From NCBI GenBank assembly GCA_949316235.1, contig OX438748.1:26476575-26540574 (forward strand): a DNA stretch of 64,000 bases, written 5' to 3'. This stretch comes from Oegoconia quadripuncta. Taxonomy: Eukaryota; Arthropoda; Insecta; Lepidoptera; Autostichidae. Made by a program: the position numbers and the translations under genes. The notes beneath the pieces were generated by a model. That model had not been told where the DNA came from, searched no databases, and was given only the letters and a program-made list of their open reading frames with translations. How positions within the stretch are numbered: position 1 is the stretch's first letter; each line of letters opens with the position of its first letter. Positions 23,411 through 33,790 of this stretch are shown in pieces.

Positions 23411-23747
23411 AGAGGTGGCTGGACCAGGCGATTCCTCCCTGCTCCAGCCCACCTGAGGTTAATGGAGCGTATTCACAATTTATCAAGGAGACTGACAATT
23501 AGTTTATTATTAGTGGCTATCTTATTTCAAACAAGAAATACAACAACGCTCTGATAGGTATTTTATTGTATATTATTTCCTAATATCTGCATCATTTTTT
23601 CAGATTTTCTAATGACACAATTTTAAAGTTAGAGGAGAAGGACATTATTGATCTCATAATCAGGTCCATCAAAAAAATTTTACTTTAGTTTCTTCATACC
23701 TAATTATGAGGGTTATTTAAAAGTACTGTGTGGTTTCGGCACTTAAA

Positions 23748-23990
23748 AATAATAGAACCAACCCATCTCTTCCCGTAGATGTCGTAAAAGGCGACTAGGG
23801 AAACTTCCACACAAAACAACTATAGACTTGCATATTTAAATGGCGATTAGCTCACCCCCTGTCGCGAGTGCATTTCTGTATAATTTCAAAATGCGAACCC
23901 TGGATGTTGTTTCAAGTATTAATCTTTTAATGATTGGGACACCCAAACGCTTTAGTTTGGGATATCTCTGACCACCTCAGTTGGGATTTT
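23748..23990 (+). repeat. Rep-Q interspersed repeat, copy 3
   Basis: The same start and end motifs as at 145-393 ('agaaccaacccatctcttcc' and 'gggatatctctgaccacc'), including the terminal hairpin 'cccaaacgctttagtttggg'. Confidence 0.7.
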
Positions 23991-24439
23991 TATGTATGTA
24001 TTAAAATTATAAAGACTATAAGGATTCGTAGCATTTACTTCCGGGTTTTCGATTTGATTAAATAGGACATTCTGTAACCTGAATGAATGTTCACAACAAG
24101 CCCCATCTTCAACATCATTGTGTTACTTTTTTTTTGGCCAACGAAACGAGATTTATTTGGTAGCGATTAATGTTAGTTTCATTGACCAAACGGCACCTAT
24201 TTAATATATTTCCGTGATTAGAAGTATGCGATTCTTGTTTCTCTTTTGGCCTCTAAAAAGTTGTTTTCTTGAGATCGCTTTTTACTGACAGGGCTTGCTT
24301 TATGTTTCTGTTATATCGTGATTTATAAAATATCAAAAAGTATAATTTTTCCTGACGATGAAACTTTGAACACTAAAAACAATTGTCCTCCCTATACTTT
24401 TTGTGTTCTTGAAAATTACAAATACCGACCCTCCTAGAT

Positions 24440-24720
24440 CCGTTCCTGGGATTTTAGGATGACGCAATACGCCGTCCGTCAGAGTAGGGCGATGTTTGCA
24501 GTGTCAGTACAAACAGTGCCATGCGGCAGCCGTAGTGCGAATCTGGGACACATCTGCCATGTTTGTCAAACAGTAGCTGCAAATGCATCTCTAAACGGAT
24601 TTGTGTGTGTGATCTAGCATGTGTGTTTTCAACAGCCTTATAAGTCCTGCCTCCACTCACTGGGAGAAGGTTTATGACATAGTCCACCACGTGGGCCTAG
24701 TAGTCCAGTAAAGAAACACT
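24440..24720 (-). repeat. Unclassified repeat-like block
   Basis: It ends 'gacatagtccaccacgtggg', a phrase resembling 'catagtccgcctcgctggcc' at 56401-56420. It is probably old SINE or LINE sequence. The 78-codon minus frame is not supported. Confidence 0.35.
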
Positions 24721-24967
24721 TTTAACTTGATATAATTTTAAAGCCCGTGATTGTTTGCCTGTCGATGATAGAATATAAATGTTATCCAACAAATCGGTAG
24801 CTTGCTTTAGATATGGTACAGGTATTCAGTAATAATACATAGACCGTTATAATTTTTTTTTTATAGATTTAAATTACCAGTGAATTTCATTGTGTCGGAG
24901 AATATACTTAGACTCCTGTAACTATTTAAAAAGAAACAGAACAATAGCTTGTTTATGTTTCTGAAAA

Positions 24968-25375
24968 ATATGAAATTGGCGTTTTGTATGAAGAATTTCG
25001 TTAAGACTGTTTTCTCCATACAAACATTTTTGTTTTTTTGGGAACGGTAAATCCAAATTTAGCTAAACTTTGTGTGTATTATCGGATAACATTAAGTTAA
25101 GTATAGGCAGCGTTAATTTTTAAAAGTAACCGCTTTATAAAAGTTTCAGCGAATCTAAGAAAAGATTATGGGAAGCACATGAAAAGAGCTCTGTTCAAAT
25201 TTTTTTTATTATATGATTTAGCCCAGAAATTAAGAAATATTTCATGTGAAACCTTGAAATAATATTCCATTTTCCAAATAAAAGACAAATTTGGATATAG
25301 CTTCGAAAATCTCAGGAATTGATACATATGATTAACGAAGAAAAAAAAACTCCAAATTCATAGGTACAGACCCAA
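24968..25375 (+). mobile_element. MITE-T, near-complete copy
   Basis: The left end is degraded ('tgaaattggcgttttgtatg'). The right end is intact ('attcataggtacagaccc'), followed by 'aata'. The terminal inverted repeats pair 'acctatgaaattgg' with its complement. No coding capacity. Confidence 0.8.
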
Positions 25376-26454
25376 TATCACGATTCAATAAACAATTTTT
25401 TTAAATGTAAAGTACGAATTGATTAATTTTTAGAGAAAATTGTTTCATGAGATCTTAGCATCTTCTACCGGCAATGAAGTTTACAGTGGTGACTTTAATA
25501 TAATAATATTGTAGGTTACCCCTATACTATACCTAAAGCAAGCTACAGAATTGTTAGAAAACATTTTTATTCTATTACTGATAGGTACTGTCTCCTTCCA
25601 CGATCAATCAGGAACTTTAAGATTAATGAAAATTAAAAATAATTATTAAATACAAAGGATTTCGAGAAAAAATTTTTCGTTTGCTGTATCTACCACATTT
25701 CTTGTCAAATGAAGTTTAACATTTTATATAAAGTTTATTTTCCCCCCCAACTTTCTTCTCCCGACAATTTGTTATGTAAAAACGTCTCCTAAGTGGGCTG
25801 TTCAAATTTTAATGGCCTAAGTGAGTCTTTCATAACGCATTTTCTATTTAAGTCGCGTCACGTGCTCCACAAATGTCTTATTGTAGAAAGAACTGCTATA
25901 AAATTGGAATTTATTTTTACGATATAAAGCGGAACGAGAGAGAATACTAAAGTAACCATATTTTGGTGGTAAAATTTCATGTTTTTTTTCTGTTATTCAC
26001 TCCTTTCGGAGAAGGCAATGGGATCTAAGCACATACAGCCATGTCTTATTTCATATTTCTTCAATTTAGTAGTCAATCTCAGCCAAAACAAGTAATTCGT
26101 CGTATACTTGGCGTATACAGAGTCTAGTCACGGTCAAGTCATTCTTCATTAAAGTGGCAGAATGCTTTACAAAAGATTTTGGCGGCTTCTTGTGGGAACC
26201 CGAAAGCACTTTAATTTACACTTCTCTTCACTTGTACACCATCACCAACTTTTGCTGCACAATATTCTGCCATTATTAAGCTTCAAAAGTCAGAATGCAC
26301 AAATTATAAAAATTGTAAAGAGAAATGCAACTTCACTCGCCGAGATCCCTTTTCTTCTGAAAACAGTTTTTTTTTCTGAAAACACTCTAGCTTACCTTCT
26401 AGAAGTGCCATCCCACTAGGAATTATGAACTAAATACATTTATTAACGTTGGGC
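25376..26454. other. No gene or classified repeat
   Basis: Mostly AT-rich unique sequence. The 85-codon plus frame at 26162-26419 has no motif. Confidence 0.5.
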
Positions 26455-26669
26455 ATACACATAGCGCCATCTAGTTCCACACTAAGCAGGTGGGCTTGTA
26501 TTATGGATATCAGATGGTTGATAAATTTCACAAATACATATTTTATTTGTATATAAATATAAATGAATAATATCCATAACTCGGGAACATTTGTCTATAT
26601 TCATCATACAAACATATGCCCCTAGCGGGTTTCGAACCCCTTCCAACCACTACACCAAACAGGTCGTCA
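26455..26669 (-). mobile_element. SINE-A
   Basis: The copy runs from 'agcgccatctagttccac' to the inverted head 'actacaccaaacaggtcgtc'. The B-box region ('ggtttcgaacccc') is intact. A few bases are lost between the B box and the A box. Confidence 0.8.
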
Positions 26670-26705
26670 CAAATGATTATATCCCTAAATGCGTTTGTAT
26701 GTGTG

Positions 26706-26965
26706 TATGTCTGTATGTATGTATGTTTTGTTACCTCTTCACGCCTATACGGCTGGACGGATTTGAATGAAATTTTGGTGCATGGGTAGACAGATTAGGA
26801 CCTGTATTAACATATAGACAAATTTTTTGCTGAATCGATTTTGACGGAATCTTCCATGCGGGCGAAGTCGCGTAGTTATATTATAACTAGCTAGTCCTAA
26901 TCTGCCTACCCACCAAATTTCATCCACATCCGTCCAGTCGTATAGGCGTGAAGAGATATATATAT
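26706..26965. repeat. Rep-P, opposed pair
   Basis: 26722-26880 is minus oriented ('cacgcctatacggctgg' to 'gcgggcgaagtcgcg') and 26887-26965 is plus oriented ('agtcctaatctgcctaccc' to 'cgtataggcgtgaagag'). Together they form a large imperfect inverted repeat. Confidence 0.6.
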
Positions 26966-26989
26966 ACACTAAAGGCAAAGCAATATATT

Positions 26990-27160
26990 ATAGACAGGTC
27001 CAACTTCGAGAGAGAGGCCAATCGACGAATCCAACTCGGATGGGCAGCATTCAGGAAACTACGCAACGTCTTCTTGTCCAAAATACATGCTTGAAGACCA
27101 GTCTTTAATCAATGTGTTCTACCAGTGATGACTTATGTCACTGAAAATTATCTAATCAAC
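26990..27160 (+). mobile_element. RTE-type LINE reverse transcriptase fragment
   Basis: The plus strand reads SNFEREANRRIQLGWAAF, then KLRNVFLSKI, a stop, and FNQCVLPVMTY. These are blocks in the C-terminal third of RTE reverse transcriptases, just before the 'YG.E.W' block. In-frame stops show it is dead. It is related to the minus fragment at 46003-46170. Confidence 0.7.
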
Positions 27161-27904
27161 TGCAAAAAAGAAATTGTGCTTCCCAGTTTTTTTTATTTAT
27201 AAAAGCAGCAGCAGCAGCTTTGGCGCGGTATTAACGGACTAATCTACAAATGGACTCTCGTCAGAACTGCGAGCGTTAACCGAATGCGAACTAATATCGA
27301 ATATCGCTTACCTAAAAGCCATACACATTTAATGGCATATGTATATACAAGTAGGTACCTATGTATATTCATCGTACAGTATCTAGCAGTAAATTTGGGT
27401 GCGCGCCAAATGCAATGCTCATCCATTATGTTGACTCGGCAGTGCACGGGAAACTGCTCGCCTCCATTGTCACACGTCAAGTCGTTTTTATTGACGTGAC
27501 GATACTTTGTTGAAATATAAAAAAGTAGGTAAATAGTAAGGCTAGGAGGTTTTCTGTATGAGTGTAAGTACACGCGGTTGGATAACATGACCACCATAAC
27601 ACTTCCAGAGATATAAGCTGCAGCAGATTATGTAAGAGAATTGCGGATAATTGGTGCGCACGCTTTACATCTCCATCCAATATCAATATGACACGGATAA
27701 CTACTGAATCCTATGATGCGCGTGGCCCGACACGTACTTGGCCGGTTTTTTAATAATACATCTGTAAGTACATATTCATATTGTTATTGTGAAAGATATG
27801 TAAACAGTATTATTGCAGTATTCTCTATGCAGATTAGACCTCTCAGAATACCTACTGTTCTTTATAGTTTAACCATGTCCGTCTGTCTAACCGTCTGTAT
27901 GTTA
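27161..27904. other. No gene seen
   Basis: The frame of 117 codons (27244-27597, minus) is tyrosine- and leucine-rich, with no recognisable domain, and overlaps others on the opposite strand. It is likely chance. Confidence 0.4.
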
Positions 27905-28130
27905 CATCTGTTTTGCTCGCAGACTATAAGTTCAACTTTAGATTCTCGAAACGGCTCAACCGATTTTCATCAAATATGGCGAGGAATCTGTCACCTCGTT
28001 TAGTCTATAATATAAAGAAAACCGCATTCAAATCGGACCACGCATTACGAGATACTTCCAGAAAAAGACTGGCATACACACACAACGCCGTGAAACACAT
28101 AACACTTGTCGTTTTTAGTTTATGGACGTC
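27905..28130 (+). repeat. Rep-F, best uninterrupted copy
   Basis: It carries in order 'cgaaacggctcaaccgattt', 'cctcgtttagtctataat', 'ccgcattcaaatcggacc' and 'aagactggcatacacacac'. It is used here as the reference for the split copy at 14240-14630. Confidence 0.65.
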
Positions 28131-28439
28131 GAAATAGCCATGTGACCTCAAGCCAATCACGTGACGCTTAATTTTTCTCAACGCGAAAAACTTTGTCGAG
28201 TCACTATCTATGTCCGCTCATATTTTTATGTTTGTGTATCATGGATCCCATGGATGTAACATTGGGAATACATGGATAAATGTATTCACAATCTTCGGTA
28301 TATTTCATTACATTTTCATATGTTATTTTCTTTCAATGACTGTTAGATGTCAAAATACAATATAATAAAAAAAAAAATATTTCAGTTTCTTCTTCTACTC
28401 AAATGGACAAACGGTCTATGATATGAAATGGTATATGCC

Positions 28440-28685
28440 GACCTGTTTGGTGTAGTGGTTAGAAACTCTGCTGCTATACCAAAAGGTCGCGGGTACGAAT
28501 CCCGCTAGGGGCATATGTCTGTATGATGAATACAGACATGTGTTCCCGAGTTATGGATGTTTTTCATTTAGATATGTATTTATTTACGAAAAAAAATTTA
28601 CAAAAAAAGTTTATCAACCATCTGGAATCTATAATACAAGTCTAGTTGCTTAGTGTGGAACTAGATGGCGCTGTGTGTATGTGCA
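28440..28685 (+). mobile_element. SINE-A
   Basis: The head 'gacctgtttggtgtagtgg', a B-box-like 'gggtacgaatcccg', the body and the 3' end 'ctagatggcgctgtgtgt' are all present. Confidence 0.85.
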
Positions 28686-29257
28686 AAGATATATTTTTTT
28701 TTATTCATTATCTATTGTATTTTATACCTTCTCGAGAGACGGACCTAATGACTCGGTAATACAGGCATTTATGCCAAGTGCAAGCATCAGCTGCCACTTT
28801 GATGTTACAGTATACTTAGTAATATTTTATACAATTTTATGATACCCACCACTCTATACTACTTTTAACTGATTGTGAAGAAAATAAACGATTTATTATC
28901 ATTATATAAGTTGTGTGTTCAGAGCTTTCTCCATAAAATAATTTAAACTAATATTACTCCACCGAGCACGGAAATTCAATGGAAACGTGCACCCTATATA
29001 TATAGGGTAAATACAGTTCTCGGGAGTGTGCTCTGTGATTGAAGCATGTTACATGTCCGGTGCGGCTCCATTTCCCAAAATGCATGGATTTAGGTTACTC
29101 GCACACGGACGGACAGTCGATGTTATATTGTATATATATTTCACTGCTAATTGCCAGGCATGCACTTAACTTAAGTCCTATCTAATTTACCGTTTCTGAT
29201 TTGTTATAATCTCACCAACACATTCCATTCTATAGGCTCATCTCAGACGAAGGAAAC
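28686..29257. other. No gene seen
   Basis: It contains a short exact palindrome 'ccctatatatatataggg' at 28992-29009 and otherwise unclassified sequence. Confidence 0.5.
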
Positions 29258-29581
29258 CTAGGTACTCAACGTAAACAACATAGGGTTTACAAATTGGAGG
29301 TCGCGGATTCGATCCCCAGCAGGATACATGTTTAGTACTCGGTTTGGTTGGTAGTAGGGCATTTTAAATATCCGCCTAGATAGCTACCACCATTTTATCT
29401 AAGTCTGCCGTCAAACAGCAATGTTAATAGCATTGTTGTGTCCCGGTTCCCAGAGATAAGATAGCCAGTCCCCCAAATAAGATGAGTTTACCGGGTTAGT
29501 ACGCTTCAACCATCGGCCTCGTCTTCACTTAACATCAGGTGTGATTGAGATCAAGTATTAACACCTTGTCCATAAAAAAAT
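29258..29581 (+). mobile_element. SINE-B
   Basis: The head carries 'ggattcgatcccc'. The body is complete and ends in an A-rich tail, followed by 'tagaatagaatacctttat'. Confidence 0.8.
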
Positions 29582-29654
29582 AGAATAGAATACCTTTATC
29601 TGCTGAGATAATTATTACAAGTTATTGTTTGAAAATAAGATGTTTATAATAAAA

Positions 29655-30073
29655 AAGTGAAATGACATCTCATATGCGTCTACTCAGCTCGTGCTTCAGC
29701 AGCAAGTGCAATGCTAAAGCGCTGATATTCTTTGGAGCCAACCGCGTCCGTGGCTCAATGTAAACAACATTAGGTTTACGATTCGGAGGTCGCGGGTTCG
29801 ATCCCCAGCGTGGTACATGTTTTAAGTACTTGGTTTGGTTGGTGGTAGGGCATTTTAAATGTCCGCCTGGCTAGCTACCACCATCTTATCTGAATTTGCC
29901 GCCAAGCAGCAATGTTAATAGCATTGTTGTGTTCCGGTTTTCAGAGATAAGATAGCCAGTCCCCTAAATGTGTTGGGGTTTCCGGGTCAGTACGCTTCCA
30001 CCTTCGACCTCATCTTCATTTAACATCAGGTGTGATTGTGGGTCAAGTACGAACCCGTAGTGCATAAAAAAAA
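29655..30073 (+). repeat. Left arm of a large inverted duplication
   Basis: The arm consists of about 85 bases of non-SINE sequence ('aagtgaaatgacatctca', 'actcagctcgtgcttcagc') plus a whole SINE-B (29740-30073). The same unit is inverted at 30712-31127. Because the flank is shared as well as the SINE, this is a segmental inverted duplication and not two independent insertions. Confidence 0.85.
29740..30073 (+). mobile_element. SINE-B, full length
   Basis: A-box-like 'gtggctcaatg' at 29750-29760, B box GGTTCGATCCC at 29795-29805, the complete body, and an A-rich 3' end. It is the best-preserved plus-strand member. Confidence 0.85.
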
Positions 30074-30094
30074 AGTCAGTGCGGTACCTACGAG

Positions 30095-30324
30095 TATGTG
30101 CGAAACAACGCAATGTAGAGCAGTAGAAGCATGTGAAGCCTATGTGCGAAACAACGCAATGTAGAGCAGTAGAAGCATGTGAAGCCTATGTGCGAAACAA
30201 CGCAATGTAGAGCAGTAGAAGCATGTGAAGCCTATGTGCGAAACAACGCAATGTAGAGCAGTAGAAGCATGTGAAGCCTATGTGCGAAACAACGCAATGT
30301 AGAGCAGTAGAAGCATGTGAAGCC
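30095..30324 (+). repeat. Perfect 5 x 46 bp tandem repeat
   Basis: Five identical 46-base units, each starting 'tatgtgcgaaac' and ending 'gcatgtgaagcc', cover exactly 230 bases without a mismatch that I can see. It sits in the spacer of the inverted duplication. Confidence 0.97.
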
Positions 30325-30711
30325 TTTCGCCTGTGGCGCGATTTGTATTAGTTTCCATAGGAGGATATACCATTATATAGGATGGGCACTAAATTTCTAG
30401 AGTGGAGATCATATACTACGCAGCGTAGGATGGATGGATACAGTGAGGGGAGTCACACATAATAGTCTCGCTCCCCGGGCGATGAGTATGGCAGTATGCG
30501 TGGTGCATTACCCCGCGTAAAAACAAAATTATGCTCTCGATTCCTTTTGCGACACTCAGCGGAAAATAAGGTTTGGTGCTATTCCATTCAGCTGAGAACC
30601 ATACTTTTGGATTTTGGGATTTACACCAATGAGTCAAGAATTTACATTTAGAAAGTGGAACCTTACTATAGTCGGTTGTTTTCCCAATTTTTGGCGGCTA
30701 TAGAGAAACGC
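30325..30711. other. Unclassified spacer sequence
   Basis: The rest of the spacer between the inverted arms. 30440-30530 is locally GC-richer. The 73-codon minus frame is unsupported. Confidence 0.4.
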
Positions 30712-31127
30712 GTTTTTTTTTATGAACAACGAGTTGGTACTTGACCTCAATCACACCTGATGTTAAGTGAAGTTGAGGTCGAAGGTGGAAGCGTACTGAC
30801 CCGGAAACCCCAACATATTTGGGGGACTGGCTATCTTATCTCTGACAACCGGAACACAACAACGCTATTAACATTGTTGTTTGACGGCAGATTTACTTAA
30901 CATGGTGGTAGCTAGCCAGGACATTTAAAATGCCCTACCACCATCCAAACTGAGTACTTAAACATGTACCCCGCTGGGGATCGAACCTGCGACCTCCGAA
31001 TCGTAAACCAAATGTTGTTTACATTGAGCCCCGGAGGCGGTTGGTCCACAGAATATCAGCGCTTTAGCATTGCACTTCCTGCTGAAGCACGAGCTGAGTA
31101 GAGGCATTTGAGATGTCATTTCACTTT
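30712..31127 (-). repeat. Right arm of the inverted duplication
   Basis: It contains a minus-strand SINE-B (30712-31040) followed by the complement of the flank at 29655-29740. A further SINE-B head scrap follows at 31142-31172. Confidence 0.85.
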
Positions 31128-31175
31128 TTTTTGTTACAACGATGTTGTTTACATTGAGCCACGGAGGCGGTTGAG

Positions 31176-31854
31176 ACAGATTGAGTAGACATCATGCTAC
31201 CATTAGTCCTGTAAAACAGCCCTGTATGAATAACTATAACGCTGACTGTACTATATATTTCCGTCGAAGGTTAAAGACCCAAAGAGAGCGCTCCCATTTT
31301 CTTACTTGAACGTTTTTGATGGGTAATCCTTTTACCATGTCATGTTCCATTTCTAAACAAGTCTTTCCTTGTCCGTTAGGTGAGATACATACATACATAT
31401 TCGTACCTAACTACTGAATCAGTCGACATGAAATTCAGATTACTGGAACATGAAAAGGGTCTTCGAATTTCTAAGAATTTTTATGTGAGAAGGGTTCAAT
31501 GGTGTCATGTAGGCATGGGCGTAACCAGTGTTATAGTCGTGGGGGTTTTGAGCCACAAAGAAGTTCACCACGGAGCGGCATAGTCGATTCTCGACAAAGC
31601 TCCTTAAAAAAGATTAAAAAAAAAAAAAAAAAAAGAAGTTCACAACGGATTTTGTAATTATTACCATTTTCCTGTTCATACCCCACTTAAAGTTGATGAC
31701 CAGCCCTTTGGTTATGTAACTTCATCGGTATCGTCATCGATTACATTGACCAATGAGAAGCCGTCAAAATGCCGAGCGAGGGATGAATCAACCAATCACA
31801 TGCCATAACGTAACCGATGACGATAACGATTAAATTATGTAATAGAGCCCCAGG
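31176..31854. other. No gene seen; one poly-A run
   Basis: An A-rich run lies around 31617-31634, possibly a SINE or processed-RNA tail. The 67-codon plus frame at 31380-31583 has no recognised domain. Confidence 0.45.
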
Positions 31855-31861
31855 ACTCCGA

Positions 31862-32006
31862 TTCTCGCACACTCGATATTTGTTTATCGATAGACATTGG
31901 CATATCTATCTCTTTCACACTTATATGCGTGTGTAAGAGTGACAAACCTATTGATGTCCTTCGACATTGAAATCTCGAGTGTGTGAGAATCAGGTCCCTG
32001 CGAGCC
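31862..32006. mobile_element. MITE-H copy A
   Basis: The terminal inverted repeats pair 'gattctcgcacactcga' with 'tcgagtgtgtgagaatc'. The inside is also partly self-complementary ('tcgatagacattggcat'). The TIR matches the ends of the Harbinger-derived element next to it. Confidence 0.75.
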
Positions 32007-32870
32007 GATTCTCAGTTCATGCGAGATATCTCTAATTCGAGATAATGTCTAATCGTGGAATGTCGATTAAAAATGTCACAAAAATGTCTATGATACGAAA
32101 GAAACGTATTCTCTCGGTCGCTAGAGATAAAATGTCACGAACTATTGGGATGTCGATCAAAGTTACGCTCCGTTTTATCGATTGTGTTTAGTCGTAATCG
32201 AGATCAACGAATCCAGCCTTATAATAGGTCCTGAAATATAAGACTTAACCGACTTCATTTCAGAGTATAAATAAACTACAAGGTATTGCTTTATTATTGA
32301 AATCTAACGAAAAAGATTCCACAGAATGACTGGTTTGTTAAACAAATCCGCGTAAAACGTAACTCAAGCAAGTGTCAATCTGACATAACCAAGTCCTTCG
32401 ACAATCGGATTTTTTTTAAAAGCATTATCCCGCATTTCATATGGGTCTTGGCGCCATAGGCGTTGTCTACGAGGAAATTCTGCCAAGATTCGAGCTTCTT
32501 CTACGACATCACCAATAAATGAAGATATAAAATTGTCAACTCCTATTACTTCGTCACCTAACATTGTCGAATTTGTCGATTTAAGAGCTAAATAAATGGC
32601 ACTTAGACGATAAATCACACAAAAACACAAACACTTTTCCAATACCAAACTGGTAGAAAGAAATGTCACTACGATACCTACGATTTGACGATTAGAGATC
32701 CAATGTCGACTGATATTTACCACTCGTTGTAAGTCGAGCGCTGGGAATAGACAATTCTCTAACGTGACATTTTGAGAATACGAAAATTCTGTTTCATTCG
32801 ACATTCGCCATTTTATTTCGAGATATGTCGAATACGACATAATGTTTATTGCGCGAGAATCGCCCCCCTG
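31998..32870 (-). mobile_element. Internally deleted PIF/Harbinger-type transposon
   Basis: The ends read 'gccgattctcagttcatgcg' and, inverted, 'ggcgattctcgcgcaataa', i.e. the MITE-H TIR. The only coding part is the start of a transposase-like frame (32364-32564, minus). The rest of the transposase, including the DDE region, is absent, so the copy is non-autonomous. Confidence 0.6.
32364..32564 (-). pseudogene. Harbinger transposase N-terminal remnant
   Basis: From a Met codon at 32562-32564 the minus strand reads an acidic leader with FISSFIGDVVEE, then RRQRLWRQDPYEMRD and NAFKKN. The expected next block, RLSKDLV, is present in a different frame, so a one-base shift lies near 32415-32420. 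An 'F...RLSK' block ahead of the catalytic domain is typical of the PIF/Harbinger nuclease-like family in insects (recalled, not searched). It stops soon after, with no catalytic residues. A longer 200-codon reading that extends upstream to 32966 runs through the TIR region and is not the real start. Confidence 0.6.
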
Positions 32871-33012
32871 GACCCCAATTCTCGCGCATTCGACATTTCT
32901 CTGTCGATAGACATCCATAGATCTGTCGCTTTTGCACATGCATGTAAGTGTGAAAGAGATAGACATACCAATGTCTATCGGCAGTGATATGTCGAACGCG
33001 CGAGAATCGGGG
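32866..33012. mobile_element. MITE-H copy B
   Basis: The TIRs pair 'attctcgcgcattcgacat' (left) with 'atgtcgaacgcgcgagaat' (right), with one or two mismatches. It abuts the Harbinger remnant and copy C. Confidence 0.8.
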
Positions 33013-33013
33013 C

Positions 33014-33155
33014 CCTGGACCCCTATTCTCGCACACTCGACATTTGTCTATCGATAGACATTGGCATGTCTATCTCTTTCACACTTATAAACGTGTGTAA
33101 AAGTGACAAACCTATTGATGTCGTTCGACATTGAAATCTCGAGTATGTGAGAATC
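33014..33155. mobile_element. MITE-H copy C
   Basis: The TIRs pair 'tattctcgcacactcgacat' with 'tctcgagtatgtgagaatc'. The interior repeats copy A almost base for base ('tctatctctttcacactta', 'gacaaacctattgatgtc'). Confidence 0.8.
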
Positions 33156-33245
33156 AGGCTCCAGGAGCCTGATTCTCACAAATGTCGAGTGTGCGAGAAT
33201 AGGGGTCCTGGGCGTTCGAGATTTCAATGTCGATAGACACCAATA
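33156..33245. mobile_element. MITE-H copy D, broken
   Basis: A left TIR and an internal piece ('atgtcgagtgtgcgagaat', then 'gatttcaatgtcgatagac') are rearranged and incomplete. Confidence 0.6.
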
Positions 33246-33306
33246 GGTTAATCACTTTATTATGCCCATAAAAAATTAAGTATTTAGTATACAAGGTTAT
33301 TTATTC

Positions 33307-33515
33307 GACGACCTGTTTGGCGTAGTGGTTAGAATCTCAAAGTGCTATACTAAAAGGTCGAGGGTTCGAATCCTGCTAAGGGTTTTTCCCTCTATCAGGC
33401 GGCATTTCAGTAGTTACTCCCTTTCTACATACAGGTCTATCAAAATTAACCTGACAAACGTTGCAGAGTGTATGTGTAAGATGTACCTATTACGAAAAAA
33501 ATAAAAAATAAAACC
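33307..33515 (+). mobile_element. SINE with SINE-A head and a different body
   Basis: The tRNA-like head 'gacgacctgtttggcgtagtgg' (first 20 bases informative) through B box GGTTCGAATCC matches SINE-A. After 'ctgctaaggg' the body is unrelated ('ggcggcatttcagtagtta', 'taacctgacaaacgttgc') and ends in an A-rich tail. Confidence 0.7.
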
Positions 33516-33579
33516 TTAAAGCTAACAGATTTAATTAAAAAAATAAAGTTTAGAAATGTAAATTTTGTGAGTTGGACAT

Positions 33580-33790
33580 TAATGGCCGCGCGCTCTAAGT
33601 ACTTTGCCACAACACACAAACACGTGCCGCGGTATCTTTGAAGACGACGAAAGGCGGTCGCCGCTCGTCGCCGGCGGGGCGCTTACCCCGGCGCCGCGCC
33701 GCCACAACTTGCTGTAATTGGTTCCTGTGATTGGAGGAATTGAAGACTGGGTCCGACTGAATTCCACAGACTGCACGCGAGGGCCAAGTT
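33580..33790. other. CpG-rich island of unknown nature
   Basis: It is locally rich in CG dinucleotides ('cgtcgccggcggggcgc', 'ccccggcgccgcgccgcc'), with no second copy in the window. Minus frames of 77 and 102 codons cross it, with no domain I recognise. It could be a fragment of a GC-rich element, a processed pseudogene, or a promoter. Confidence 0.4.

Larger units (their letters stand above)
22208..23457 (+). mobile_element. GC-H hairpin-array element, copy 2 (longest)
   Basis: A GC-rich island with sharp edges in AT-rich DNA. The first 570 bases repeat 11388-11958. The rest is present only here. It is tiled by adjacent stem-loops at 22307-22352, 22375-22421, 22461-22488, 22501-22520, 22647-22678, 22681-22732, 22794-22815, 22848-22899, 23007-23052, 23049-23089, 23135-23193, 23203-23250, 23323-23375, 23377-23410 and 23413-23454. 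Several have stems of 12-24 bp. Overlapping proline/arginine-rich frames on both strands (up to 245 codons, minus) are what GC-rich DNA gives by chance, and I recognise no domain. It could be the structured 5' or non-coding part of a larger retroelement, or a non-autonomous element. Function unknown; strand arbitrary. Confidence 0.75.

Noticed and set aside
23377..23457. Helitron 3' end (hairpin then CTRR)
   Set aside because: The hairpin is strong, but no CTRR lies within about a dozen bases. A second hairpin follows instead, and the left end lacks a TC start.
30095..30324. CRISPR array
   Set aside because: There are no variable spacers. The whole 46-bp unit repeats exactly, and the context is a eukaryotic genome.
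32364..32966. 200-codon minus-strand frame as a host gene
   Set aside because: Its upstream half is MITE-H and Harbinger terminal sequence. Only the 67 codons from 32564 resemble a protein, and they are a frameshifted transposase start.
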